In this document: one piece after another, positions 1 through 7,109 of the stretch | Numbering within the stretch: position 1 is the stretch's first letter | How the letters are laid out: every line of letters begins with the position of its first letter | The notes under the pieces: generated by a model | The model's database searches: none | What the model was told of the DNA's origin: nothing | What the model saw: the letters and a program-made list of their open reading frames with translations, nothing else | Assembly (NCBI GenBank): GCA_023254555.1 | Contig: JALRLI010000029.1 | Span: forward strand, 1 to 13,187 | From: Microbacteriaceae bacterium | GTDB lineage: Bacteria > Actinomycetota > Actinomycetes > Actinomycetales > Microbacteriaceae | Length of the DNA stretch: 13,187 nucleotides | Reading direction: 5' to 3' | Made by a program: the position numbers and the translations under genes

Positions 1-174
1 AACGAGACGCGCGGCGGCAAGACGCAAAGCCTCTGGCTGCGTTCGGGCGATGTGATGGTGATGGGGGGCGAGGCGCGGCTGCTTTACCACGGCATCGACC
101 GGATCGCGCCGGGCACCTCGACGCTTCTGCCCAAGGGCGGTCGGATCAACCTGACCTTGCGGGTCGTCACCTGA
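1..174 (+). CDS. alkB: AlkB-type DNA repair dioxygenase, C-terminal end (partial)
   Basis: Frame 1 is open from the first base to a TGA at 172-174 and encodes the last 57 residues of an Fe(II)/2-oxoglutarate-dependent alkylated-DNA repair dioxygenase. AlkB oxidatively removes methyl groups from N1-methyladenine and N3-methylcytosine. The fragment shows the conserved strand GDVMVMGGEARLLYHGI, in which His30 matches the third iron ligand (His187 in E. coli AlkB). It also shows GGRINLTLR, in which Arg48 and Arg54 match the 2-oxoglutarate-binding arginines (204 and 210). The remaining iron ligands lie outside the window. GC and third-position GC are far higher than in everything after base 340, so this fragment belongs to a different genome, probably alphaproteobacterial. 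Identity is confident from the motif block; taxonomy is inferred. Confidence 0.85.
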   Translation, partial: NETRGGKTQSLWLRSGDVMVMGGEARLLYHGIDRIAPGTSTLLPKGGRINLTLRVVT

Positions 175-237
175 GCGCGCTCAGACAGACCCGCGCGGCA
201 TTTCGGTCTGGCCGCGCCCAAGGTGGACTTCTGAGCC

Positions 238-339
238 ATGCGCCGCATCCTGGGCGTGCTGGTCGGCCTGCTCGCGGTTCTCTTCACGAGTTGGGCCGGC
301 ATGCCGGCGGCTTCGGCCGCAGAGTCGATTCCGTCATAT
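238..339 (+). CDS. N-terminus of a secreted or membrane protein, cut by the junction (partial)
   Basis: An ATG at 238, 63 nt after alkB stops and preceded by a weak purine-rich AAGGTGG, opens a reading frame with a clear signal peptide. It has two arginines at the start (MRRILGVLVGLLAVLF), a hydrophobic core, and an Ala-rich cleavage region ending near AASAA (residues 24-28). Only about 34 codons are native. After SY at 33-34 the frame crosses into foreign DNA and meets TGA at 352-354. The mature start, with E, I and SY spaced as in ESIPSY, resembles the beginning of DUF2207-type membrane proteins, but too little remains to assign a family. The gene is interrupted by the join and was not a short ORF originally. 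Confidence 0.5.
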
Positions 340-340
340 G
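331..340. other. Chimeric junction between a GC-rich genome and the main contig
   Basis: Two partial genes run into each other here. The plus-strand signal-peptide gene is in frame up to TCATAT. The minus-strand ABC ATPase matches its family up to FPHMT, whose last codons lie at 332-340, and then turns into unrelated sequence. The hexamer CATATG at 335-340 is compatible with both sides, so the exact breakpoint is ambiguous within a few bases. Base composition changes at the same point, from about two-thirds GC to about one-half. No transposase, inverted repeat, integrase or tRNA end is present, so a mobile element is not indicated. Confidence 0.8.
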
Positions 341-661
341 CGGAAAGAGGTTGAAACGTTGAAACACCATCCCAATGTTCTTGCGCTGAGCAGCAATCTG
401 CCTCGGGTGCATCTCGTAGATCTTGGAGCCCTTTTCTCGATAACCGATGAGCTCACCATCCACGCTAATTCGCCCACCATCTATTGTTTCGAGATGGTTC
501 ACGCACCTCAGGAGTGTGGACTTTCCCGAGCCAGATGGCCCAAGGAGAATGGTTACCTCACCCGGCATCACGTCGAGTGACACACTGCTCAGCACCTCGT
601 GATTGCCGAATACTTTTCGAACGCTGCGGATTGAGACGAGTGGTTCTCTGTGTTCACTCAT
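332..661 (-). CDS. Polar amino-acid ABC transporter ATP-binding protein (truncated at C-terminus)
   Basis: This is the ATPase of an amino-acid importer of the GlnQ/HisP class, which drives uptake through the neighbouring permease. The first 110 residues are intact: the Walker A motif GPSGSGKST (residues 41-49) and the Q-loop region GMVFQRFNLFPHMT (97-110, Gln101). Signature motif, Walker B, D-loop and switch histidine are all missing because the sequence switches to foreign DNA at about base 335. The frame then reads 15 unrelated residues to a stop at 284. Family members are normally about 245-260 residues. The ATG at 661 overlaps the end of the permease gene by 4 nt (ATGA), indicating translational coupling. 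It is the last readable gene of the lysA-like/importer operon. Confidence 0.88.
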
Positions 662-1632
662 GGCAGTCGCACCTCCGTGGTTTCAAGACTGGGTGTTCGC
701 ACAGGTTTTTTGAATCGCTCAAAGAACCGGCGAACCTTTTGGAACGGTGTCGGTGGCAGGTTTCGTGTTGATCCGCGCCCGAAACGACGTTCAAGGTAGT
801 ACTGAGGAATTGAGAGGATGCTCGTCATCGTGAGGTACCAGACACTGATCACGATCAACAGTTCGACCTGATAGAGGTTTTGTGACGAGATCAGCGTCGC
901 CTGGGTGTACAGCTCGAGCACCGCAATCACCGAGAGCAGCGAGGTGTTCTTGAGCATTGAGATTGTCTCGTTACCCATCGGTGGGATGATGACCCGCATC
1001 GCCTGTGGCAACAAGATTCGACGGAAGGTTCTCAGCGGTGACATGCCAAGCGAGTAGGCCGCTTCGCGCTGTCCCTCATCAACTGAGAGCATGCCCGCAC
1101 GAACAATTTCTGCGGAGTATGCACCCTGATTGAGTGTCAACGCGAGGAAACCGGCCATCAGTGCCGGAATCAGGGTGTTCGTATCGAATGCGGCAAAAAC
1201 GATATTCGTGAACGGAACCCCGATGATGATTTTCGAGTAGAGCAACCCGAGGTACCCCCAAATCACCACCTGAACGAGGAGTGGGGTTCCACGGAATATC
1301 CAGACATACACCCACGCGACGCTCTGAAGAACAGGGTTCGACGAGAGTCGCATGGACGCGATGATGATAGCCAGGAGGGTAGAGACCAGCATTGAGGCGA
1401 TGGTCAACGCAATCGTCAGCCACACACCATTCAAGATGCGGTAGTCAAAGAGATACTGCCCAACCACGTCGTAGTGAATGTTTTCATTCACCGCGAGCGA
1501 TTGAACCAACGCCACAGCAAAGAACAGCACAATCACTGCACTCACCCAACGCCACGGTCGACGTAACGGGATCGCCACGATATCGTCAGCAGTGCTTCGT
1601 TCGCGATGAGCTGCGGTTGTCATCATTGACAT
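658..1632 (-). CDS. Polar amino-acid ABC transporter permease (HisM/GlnP family)
   Basis: This is the membrane subunit of an amino-acid importer, 324 residues. After a charged cytoplasmic N-terminus it has a first membrane segment at about residues 28-47, and a periplasmic stretch. The conserved core follows, with segments near 68-92, 105-135 and 155-175, and a final segment around 255-275. RGTPLLVQ at 114-121 and the EAA loop (about 175-205, with GQREAAYSLGMS) are typical of the family and mark the contact with the ATPase. The LPQAMRVIIPPMGNE block follows at 208-222. The ATG at 1632 is chosen because GGAGG lies 11 nt upstream (1644-1648); ATGs two and three codons in are closer to it and possible. 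The basic tail after residue 285 is somewhat long. It sits 27 nt after the binding-protein gene and overlaps the ATPase by 4 nt. Confidence 0.92.
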   Translation of the reverse strand: MSMMTTAAHRERSTADDIVAIPLRRPWRWVSAVIVLFFAVALVQSLAVNENIHYDVVGQYLFDYRILNGVWLTIALTIASMLVSTLLAIIIASMRLSSNPVLQSVAWVYVWIFRGTPLLVQVVIWGYLGLLYSKIIIGVPFTNIVFAAFDTNTLIPALMAGFLALTLNQGAYSAEIVRAGMLSVDEGQREAAYSLGMSPLRTFRRILLPQAMRVIIPPMGNETISMLKNTSLLSVIAVLELYTQATLISSQNLYQVELLIVISVWYLTMTSILSIPQYYLERRFGRGSTRNLPPTPFQKVRRFFERFKKPVRTPSLETTEVRLP

Positions 1633-1659
1633 GAGTCTCTTTCCCTCCTGGCTGAGGTG

Positions 1660-2583
1660 CTACTCGGTAGCCGCGTTCAGCATTGCTGAATCAACCGCGT
1701 AGGATTCGAGACCGTAGTAGCTCATCATCTCCATGTAGGTGCCGTCAGCAATAAGTGAAGTCATCGCGGCGAGCACAGCGTCGGTCAGAGCCTGATCAGT
1801 GTTCAGGATGCCGATGCCGCTGTAGAGCGCATTGAATCCGTTCGGATTCTCAGGGTCTTCAACAACGTCGAATGCTTTGCCCTCGTTCGTGGTCTCTGCC
1901 GCATACACCGCAACCACAGCGTCGCCGACGTATGCCTGGCTCTTACCGGCTTTCAGAGCGGTCTGAGCATCCAGGTCACCAGGAAGCTCGGTGACGGTGA
2001 TCTCTTTCTTGCCTGACGAAACACACTCATCGGAGACCTCTTTGAGCAGGTCGCCCTGTGAGGTCGCCTTCTGAATCGCTACGGTGTAGCCGCAGAGGCC
2101 CTCGATACCGGTGATGTTTTCGGGGTTGCCCTCAGCAACCACGATCGCGAAGCCACCGTAGAGATACTCAACGAAGTTCAGTGTCTGTTGGCGTTCGAGT
2201 GTGTCGTTCATTCCACTCATGATCACATCGTGCTTGCCCGCCTGCAGTGAAGGAATCACCGTGTCAAACGCTTGCTTCTCGAGCGCTGGCTCCAGATCAA
2301 GTTTCTGAGCGACGAGGCGGCACATCGACGGATCCATGCCCATCATCTGATCGCCAACGTAGTAAGCCAGTGAACCGTATGGGATATCGATGGCGCAGTT
2401 GAGCTCACCCTTGTCACGAATAGCTGCGGGCACGAGGGCAGCAGCAGCTTCGTCAACTGTGGTCTCGAACGTGACAACTTCGCCCTGACTCTCCTCTTCA
2501 CCCGCGGGTGCGCTACAACCCGCAAGGGCCGTAACTCCGAGCGCTGCGACAAGCGCAACCCCGAGTACTGATTTCTTCGACAT
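1660..2583 (-). CDS. Amino-acid ABC transporter solute-binding lipoprotein
   Basis: This is the extracellular binding protein of the importer, 307 residues, SBP_bac_3 (family 3) type. It has a lipoprotein signal peptide with lipobox LAGC (residues 20-23; Cys23 would be lipidated), then an acidic linker (about 24-45). The two-lobe binding domain follows from about residue 55. The stretch SGMNDTLERQQTLNFVEY (123-140) corresponds to the family segment whose Arg (here Arg131) holds the ligand alpha-carboxylate. This supports an amino-acid-like ligand, but the side-chain specificity is not readable. Four further cysteines (63, 88, 164, 187) could form disulfides. The start is well supported: AAAGGAG lies about 5 nt before the ATG. 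It follows the lysA-like gene by 71 nt. Confidence 0.92.
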   Translation of the reverse strand: MSKKSVLGVALVAALGVTALAGCSAPAGEEESQGEVVTFETTVDEAAAALVPAAIRDKGELNCAIDIPYGSLAYYVGDQMMGMDPSMCRLVAQKLDLEPALEKQAFDTVIPSLQAGKHDVIMSGMNDTLERQQTLNFVEYLYGGFAIVVAEGNPENITGIEGLCGYTVAIQKATSQGDLLKEVSDECVSSGKKEITVTELPGDLDAQTALKAGKSQAYVGDAVVAVYAAETTNEGKAFDVVEDPENPNGFNALYSGIGILNTDQALTDAVLAAMTSLIADGTYMEMMSYYGLESYAVDSAMLNAATE

Positions 2584-2654
2584 GTTTCTCCTTTGAAATG
2601 GTCTTCGTAGCGATATTCAGTTGTAACAATTCGGTGCCCGAGTTGAGCTCCAAG

Positions 2655-3980
2655 TTAGTTGGGCACTGCTGTCCAGTCTTGGTCGATAGCGACCTGTTGC
2701 GTTTCGAGCAGGTCAGCATACGTTTCGCGGCGAACCGCCAGTCGTGACGTTCCATTTGAGACAAAGACAACGGCTGGCTTCAAAGCCCCGTTGTAATTGT
2801 TCGACATCGTGTAGGCATAAGCGCCCGTCACTGGCATAACGATGAGGTCGCCACGTTCGGTTTCGGCAAGTGGGGCATCCTCAACCAACAGGTCACCCGA
2901 TTCGCACTGCCGACCGACCAGCTGCGCGGTTTCGCTCCATGGCTCATTGAGTTTGTTCGCCACTATGGCCTCATAGCGCTGACTGGTGAGTGCAATGTCG
3001 AGTTGATCGGCAAGCCCGCCATCAACTGCGACGAACGTTTTGCCGGTGTGCTTCACCGTGTTCACCGTGTAGAGCGTTACGCCGGCGCGCGCCACGGTGG
3101 AGCGGCCTGGTTCAATCAGAATTTTTGCATCGGCTGGCAGGTGAGCCTTTGCCGAGCGCACAATCGCATCGAGGTACTCATCAACAGTTGCTGGCTGCTC
3201 AGCGTAGGTGTAGCGAACTCCGAGGCCACCTCCGACGTCGTAGACGGGGAACTCCCCGATCGGCGCCACCTTCGCTACTGCCTCGCCAAACGGCTCTGCC
3301 TCGAGAATCTGTGAGCCGATGTGCAGGTGAATTCCATCACAGGTGATGAGTGGGTGCGCGTTCAAACGCGCAATCGCCTCGGTCGCCTGATCGATTGGGA
3401 GACCGAACTTGGAGTTGTTACCACCCGTCGCCTGCGAGGCATGCGTGCGGGCATCCACTCCAGGAATGACGCGAACAAGGACATGAAGTGGTTGCGTGAC
3501 GAGTTCTTCGAGTCGCGCGATTTCGTCAAAATTGTCAACAATGATGGCGCCGATGCCTGCGTCGAGTGCCATCGTGAGTTCAGCATCCGACTTCGCATTG
3601 CCGTGCAGGTGAATGCGTTGGGGGTCAACTCCGGCCGCGAGCGCGAGCTGGAGTTCGCCACCGCCAGCTACGTCGATTGACATTCCCTCAGCGGCTGCAA
3701 TTGCATACGCGGCGACGATGGGCAGTGATTTCGATGCGAAGAGCACCTCAGAGTTTGGCCATCGCGACTGAAGCCCATCAACGAATCGACGCATCTGTCG
3801 ACGCAAGCCCACCTCATCCATGATGTGCAGCGGCGTACCGTATTGCTGTGCAAGATCCGTGACCCGCACGCCTCCGATTGTGAGCACACCTTCGTCGGTC
3901 ACACCGGATTCTTCGGGCAGTATCTCGAAGAGTTCGCTCAATCGTAGATCACGATTTACGGCTGCGGTGGAAAGAGTCAC
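2655..3980 (-). CDS. lysA: Diaminopimelate-decarboxylase-like PLP enzyme (fold type III)
   Basis: 441 residues, LysA/ornithine-decarboxylase superfamily. PLP lysine in FASKSL (Lys84), HIGSQ at 220-224, the phosphate-binding GGGLG (250-254), EPGR at 290-293, CES at 359-361 (catalytic Cys359 and Glu360) and GAYAYTMSNNYN at 386-397 are all present. True LysA converts meso-diaminopimelate to lysine. Here, however, the family block that normally reads like DNPRPALY is DQLDIALT (325-332). The substrate-contacting Arg and Tyr (R344 and Y348 in M. tuberculosis LysA, from memory) therefore align with Asp328 and Thr332, which makes a changed substrate likely. It heads an operon with an amino-acid importer and lacks the usual argS/hom/thrB neighbours, which also suggests a catabolic or accessory role. 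The GTG start is preceded by a modest AGGA about 6 nt away. Confidence 0.85.
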   Translation of the reverse strand: MTLSTAAVNRDLRLSELFEILPEESGVTDEGVLTIGGVRVTDLAQQYGTPLHIMDEVGLRRQMRRFVDGLQSRWPNSEVLFASKSLPIVAAYAIAAAEGMSIDVAGGGELQLALAAGVDPQRIHLHGNAKSDAELTMALDAGIGAIIVDNFDEIARLEELVTQPLHVLVRVIPGVDARTHASQATGGNNSKFGLPIDQATEAIARLNAHPLITCDGIHLHIGSQILEAEPFGEAVAKVAPIGEFPVYDVGGGLGVRYTYAEQPATVDEYLDAIVRSAKAHLPADAKILIEPGRSTVARAGVTLYTVNTVKHTGKTFVAVDGGLADQLDIALTSQRYEAIVANKLNEPWSETAQLVGRQCESGDLLVEDAPLAETERGDLIVMPVTGAYAYTMSNNYNGALKPAVVFVSNGTSRLAVRRETYADLLETQQVAIDQDWTAVPN

Positions 3981-4019
3981 TTCAGGTCCTGTTCACATCG
4001 TTGTGGCTGGGTCTTCATC

Positions 4020-4070
4020 AGTGTAAGTTGCTTTTTGACTGCTTGTTTTGTGGTTTTCTTACAAATTAGA
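4020..4070 (+). promoter_or_regulatory. pucR promoter, predicted leaderless, in the lysA-pucR divergent intergenic region
   Basis: The intergenic region between the divergent lysA-like gene and the PucR regulator is 90 bp. A -35-like TTGACT lies at 4035-4040 and a -10-like TACAAA at 4060-4065 (19-nt spacing; TTACAA one base earlier gives 18). Transcription from this -10 would start at about the ATG at 4071, and there is no Shine-Dalgarno before that ATG. Leaderless mRNAs are common in actinobacteria. A separated inverted pair, TGTAAG (4022-4027) and CTTACA (4058-4063), brackets the promoter and could be regulator half-sites. A weak TACACT (minus strand, 4020-4025) is a possible -10 for the lysA operon. 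All are pattern matches only. Confidence 0.45.
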
Positions 4071-5708
4071 ATGAGCAATGTGCATTTATCTACAGATATA
4101 GAACAGGGTTCGCTCTCGCTTGCAACCCTGGTCGATGTTGTGGGCTCGCGATCCATCCGAATCTTGACCGCGCCGTCTCCTGCCGATGCGATTGTGACAG
4201 GCACCGAACTCGTCGACGCAACGGACGCGCTCCCAGAACTCAGCGGAACCGTTCTGTTCGTGGTATCCGGCGCGGCTCTGCCCACACCAGTGTTGCGCAC
4301 AATCGCCGAACGCGCGGCCAGTTATAACTACGCAGCGCTTGCGATGAAAACCAATGCCGAACGACGCGAAGAGTTGCGAGCAGTTGCAGATGACGCCGGA
4401 GTTGCACTCATTGAAGTCGCAGACCACGTTTCGTGGCGGTACCTCGAGGCAACGATTGATGGGCTGCTCGGCGAACATAACTTGGTCGCGTCATCGAGTC
4501 GACACCCCAGCTTTGAACCCCTGTTCTCGTTGGTCAATACCGTTGCAGAACGCTTCGGTGGATCCGTCGTGATTGAAGACCTGAGTCGAAGCATTTTGGC
4601 CTACTCGTCCGTGCCAGACCAACTCATCGACAAGCTCCGCACAGAGGGTATCTTGACTCGTCGTGCGCCATATTCACCGTTCAATGATGAACAATATCGA
4701 CAGGTGCTTCGCGCAGAAACGGTGACGCAGTTTGCACCAATAGGCGACGAAGTGGCGCGTATTGCGATTGCCATCCGCGCCGGGTCTGTCCCGCTCGGAA
4801 CGCTCTGGGCAATCGATGGACGCCCTGACCCGAGCCTCCCCATCAGTGCAGAGGAGATTCAGTTCGTCACCAGCACTGCCGAAACCGCAGCAAGCCACAT
4901 GCTCGATAACCTGCGCATCCAAGAGGCCAACCAGAAACCGCGCGAAGCGATGCTGCGCCGCCTGCTCAACGGCACCGATGTCGTCGGCACCGAATTGGCA
5001 GAGCTCGGAATGAGCGCCGATCGCGGAGTTACCCTCAGCGCATTTAGCAACCCGCAAAGCACGGACTCTGCAATCGCGCTCGCACAATTACGAAGCACTG
5101 TCGCAAAACACTATTCGTCATACCGCGATGACGCGATATCCGTTTCTCTCGGTGGCACTGTCTACACACTGCTCGGCACGAGCGACAGCTCCGAAGTGAA
5201 AACGCTTGCAGAGCGAGTGCTGCCTCTGCTCGACCGCGCCGTTGGCGAAGGGTCTCGTGCCGCACTGACGCAGTCTGTCGTGCATTCTGGCGAAATAGCC
5301 AGAAGCCGGCAAGAACTCGACGAGATTTTGCGCTGCGCACCCGAAGTGAGCGAACCCCGCATCTTGCAGCTCGACGATGTGCAGCCTCAACTCCTCATTA
5401 ATAGCGTGGGCGATTTGCTGCGTGGGCGACCCCTGCTCAGCAATCTGCTGCTCTCTCGCCTGGCATCAGGCGCGAACCAATCCGCAAAAGACCTTGCCCA
5501 CACCATAGAAGTGTGGTGCAGCGAGTTCGGCAATGTCGCTCGAACTGCCGAAATTCTCGGCGTGCACGAGAACACTGTTCGCTACCGGATGCAGCGCGTT
5601 ATCGAACAGCATGGTCTCAACCTGCACGACCCAGACGTGATGCTCACAGTATGGCTTCAACTGCGGGCGCAATCCGCCAATCAATCGGCTGAGCTCCCTG
5701 CTCAATGA
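4071..5708 (+). CDS. PucR-family transcriptional regulator
   Basis: This is a cytoplasmic DNA-binding regulator of the PucR type, 545 residues from the ATG at 4071. The N-terminal 130 or so residues resemble the purine-catabolism PucR N-terminal domain (SLSLATLVDVV at about 14-24, then the region ending in ALIEVAD). The middle (about 150-440) looks like the family's GAF/GGDEF-like sensory part. The C-terminus carries the PucR helix-turn-helix: NVARTAEILGVHENTVRYRM at 488-507 followed by the leucine-rich LMLTVWL-like helix. The frame is open upstream to a TTG at 4035, but that start has no ribosome site and falls inside the predicted -35. It is divergent from the lysA-like/importer operon, which it plausibly regulates. 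Its last 65 bp overlap the end of ung tail to tail. The effector is not readable. Confidence 0.88.
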   Translation: MSNVHLSTDIEQGSLSLATLVDVVGSRSIRILTAPSPADAIVTGTELVDATDALPELSGTVLFVVSGAALPTPVLRTIAERAASYNYAALAMKTNAERREELRAVADDAGVALIEVADHVSWRYLEATIDGLLGEHNLVASSSRHPSFEPLFSLVNTVAERFGGSVVIEDLSRSILAYSSVPDQLIDKLRTEGILTRRAPYSPFNDEQYRQVLRAETVTQFAPIGDEVARIAIAIRAGSVPLGTLWAIDGRPDPSLPISAEEIQFVTSTAETAASHMLDNLRIQEANQKPREAMLRRLLNGTDVVGTELAELGMSADRGVTLSAFSNPQSTDSAIALAQLRSTVAKHYSSYRDDAISVSLGGTVYTLLGTSDSSEVKTLAERVLPLLDRAVGEGSRAALTQSVVHSGEIARSRQELDEILRCAPEVSEPRILQLDDVQPQLLINSVGDLLRGRPLLSNLLLSRLASGANQSAKDLAHTIEVWCSEFGNVARTAEILGVHENTVRYRMQRVIEQHGLNLHDPDVMLTVWLQLRAQSANQSAELPAQ

Positions 5709-6348
5709 GCAGGGCATTCGCCTTACTGAATGGTCGCGATCCGAAAAAGCCGTTGCGCGCCGACAGCGGCGAGGGATGCGCAGACTCGAGCACTGCAAAC
5801 GGAGCGAGCCTGGGTGCAAGTTTCTGAGCATCCTTGCCCCACAAGATTGAGACGAGCGGGCTTCCCCGACGAACCAGCGCGTCAATAGCGCAGTCGGTGA
5901 CGGCCTCCCAGCCACGTCCGCGATGGGACCCAGCCTCGCCAGCACGAACCGTCAACACTCGATTGAGCAGCAGCACGCCCTGCTCGCTCCATGCGCTGAG
6001 GTCGCCGTGCGTCGGAGCCATCACACCGAGGTCATCGACGAGCTCGCGATAGATATTGCTGAGGCTACGAGGGAGGGGTCGCACGTGCGCATCCGTGGCA
6101 AATGAGAGTCCGATGGGATGCCCTGGGGTCGGGTATGGATCTTGACCAACAATGAGCACCCGCACATCGGCGAGTGGCTGGCGAAACGCTCGCAGAATGT
6201 GCTGCGCTGCGGGCAGCACCTCAAACCCGGCCGCGAGCTCAGCGGCAAGAAAGTCGGTAAGCGAATCGAGCTGTGGCTGAACTGGCGCAAGCGCCTCCGC
6301 CCAATCGGCTGCGATCTGATGAGTTGCAGCGAGTTCGGCAAGATTCAT
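5644..6348 (-). CDS. ung: Uracil-DNA glycosylase
   Basis: Family 1 UNG, 234 residues, close to the usual 220-230. It removes uracil from DNA to start base-excision repair. It has the water-activating motif GQDPYP (68-73, catalytic Asp70), LLLNRVLTV (126-134, the uracil-binding Asn129), and the minor-groove loop HPSPLSA (191-197, His191). GFFGSRPFSKAN (200-211) completes the fold. All catalytic residues are present. The ATG at 6348 has no clear Shine-Dalgarno; a hairpin sits directly before it, so translation may be coupled to the upstream amidotransferase gene or be leaderless. It is the last gene of the P450 operon direction, 39 nt after the amidotransferase, but is probably a housekeeping gene read through by chance. 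Confidence 0.95.
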   Translation of the reverse strand: MNLAELAATHQIAADWAEALAPVQPQLDSLTDFLAAELAAGFEVLPAAQHILRAFRQPLADVRVLIVGQDPYPTPGHPIGLSFATDAHVRPLPRSLSNIYRELVDDLGVMAPTHGDLSAWSEQGVLLLNRVLTVRAGEAGSHRGRGWEAVTDCAIDALVRRGSPLVSILWGKDAQKLAPRLAPFAVLESAHPSPLSARNGFFGSRPFSKANALLIEQGAQPIDWRIAPAVEAIL

Positions 6349-6372
6349 ACACCCAGCCTATTCGCCGGGTGT
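6349..6372 (-). promoter_or_regulatory. Hairpin abutting the ung start codon
   Basis: In minus-strand RNA, the nine bases at 6372-6364 pair with those at 6357-6349 (eight Watson-Crick pairs plus one G-U), leaving a 6-nt loop. The stem ends one base before the ung ATG. No U-run follows, so it is not a standard intrinsic terminator. It may reduce or time ung translation after read-through, or simply be chance in a 39-bp gap. Confidence 0.4.
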
Positions 6373-6387
6373 GTTCACCAGATTCGG

Positions 6388-7095
6388 CTAGGCCTGGGCT
6401 GCGTTTTTTCGAGACTCGGCAATCAGCCAGTCGAAGAGGGCTTGCTGCTGAGGGTTGGTTTCTGCGTCATCTTCAGGATGCCATTGAATGGCAACGAGTG
6501 GGGCAGATTTGTGCTCAAGCGCCTCAACAACGCCGTCTGGTGCGGTGGCGACCACCGATAAGTCGGTACCGACGCGCTCAACAGCCTGGTGATGGTAAGA
6601 GGACACCGTGATTTCGTCGGCGCCGAGAATGCGACGCAGGCGTGAACTTGGCTCAACCTCAACCGGATGTAGTGAGTTTCGATGCGGGTTTGTCTCGTCA
6701 CCGATGTGCTGGTTCAGCGACCCACCGCTGATGGCATTGAACAGCTGAAAGCCACGGCAAATAGCCAGAAGCGGAATCTCAGCCTCGATTGCAGCTCGCA
6801 AAATTGATGCTTCGAAGTCATCCTGACCGGCGTAATCCGCCGGCGAGGTCAGTTCGTGAGGTTCTTCGCCATAGGTGGAAGGCAGCAGATCTGCACCACC
6901 CGGGATGAGGATGCCATCGAACTGGCGCACCCGCTCAGCGGCAGTCAAGTTCGACTCGGCGAACAGCGTTAGGGGCTCTCCCCCGGCACGAACAACCGAT
7001 CGTAAAACTTGCACCGCCACCGCGCTGCCGTCAAAGCGCATGCCATGCACTTTGTTCGACCACATGCCGGTGACACCAATTCGAGGCGTGCTCAT
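6388..7095 (-). CDS. Class-I glutamine amidotransferase-like gamma-glutamyl hydrolase (peptidase C26, PuuD-like)
   Basis: 235 residues, close to PuuD (about 254). The family hydrolyses gamma-glutamyl amides, for example gamma-glutamyl-GABA to GABA plus glutamate in putrescine use, and related proteins occur in aniline degradation (TdnT). The triad is visible: nucleophile Cys113 in AICRGFQLFN, and His206/Glu208 in IQWHPED. The oxyanion region GILIPGGADLLPSTYGEEP (61-79) and the GGSLNQHI and SSYHHQAV blocks are typical. There is no signal peptide, so it acts in the cytoplasm. The ATG at 7095 has AGGAAA about 10 nt upstream; the gene starts 14 nt after the binding-protein-like gene. Beside a glutamine-synthetase-like ligase it would remove the glutamyl group that the ligase adds, at the end of the pathway or to relieve build-up. 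Confidence 0.88.
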   Translation of the reverse strand: MSTPRIGVTGMWSNKVHGMRFDGSAVAVQVLRSVVRAGGEPLTLFAESNLTAAERVRQFDGILIPGGADLLPSTYGEEPHELTSPADYAGQDDFEASILRAAIEAEIPLLAICRGFQLFNAISGGSLNQHIGDETNPHRNSLHPVEVEPSSRLRRILGADEITVSSYHHQAVERVGTDLSVVATAPDGVVEALEHKSAPLVAIQWHPEDDAETNPQQQALFDWLIAESRKNAAQA

Positions 7096-7109
7096 CTCGT
7101 TAGAATTTC

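Noticed and set aside
175..237. Possible terminator after alkB (CAGAC / GTCTG with GC-rich interior)
   Set aside because: Short arms, no T-run, and the next gene starts in the same direction; not supportable.
284..331. Continuation of the ATPase frame past FPHMT
   Set aside because: The 15 residues match nothing expected after the Q-loop and lie in GC-rich DNA that reads as a signal peptide on the other strand; it is chimera sequence and not a natural C-terminus.
2634..2666. GTGCCC/GGGCAC inverted pair between the lysA-like gene and the binding protein
   Set aside because: Only 6-bp arms with a 21-nt loop, one arm inside the lysA stop region, and no T-run; too weak to call a terminator or attenuator.
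3003..3680. Plus-strand open frames opposite the lysA-like gene
   Set aside because: They are antisense shadows; the minus frame carries all PLP-enzyme motifs and the plus frames have none.
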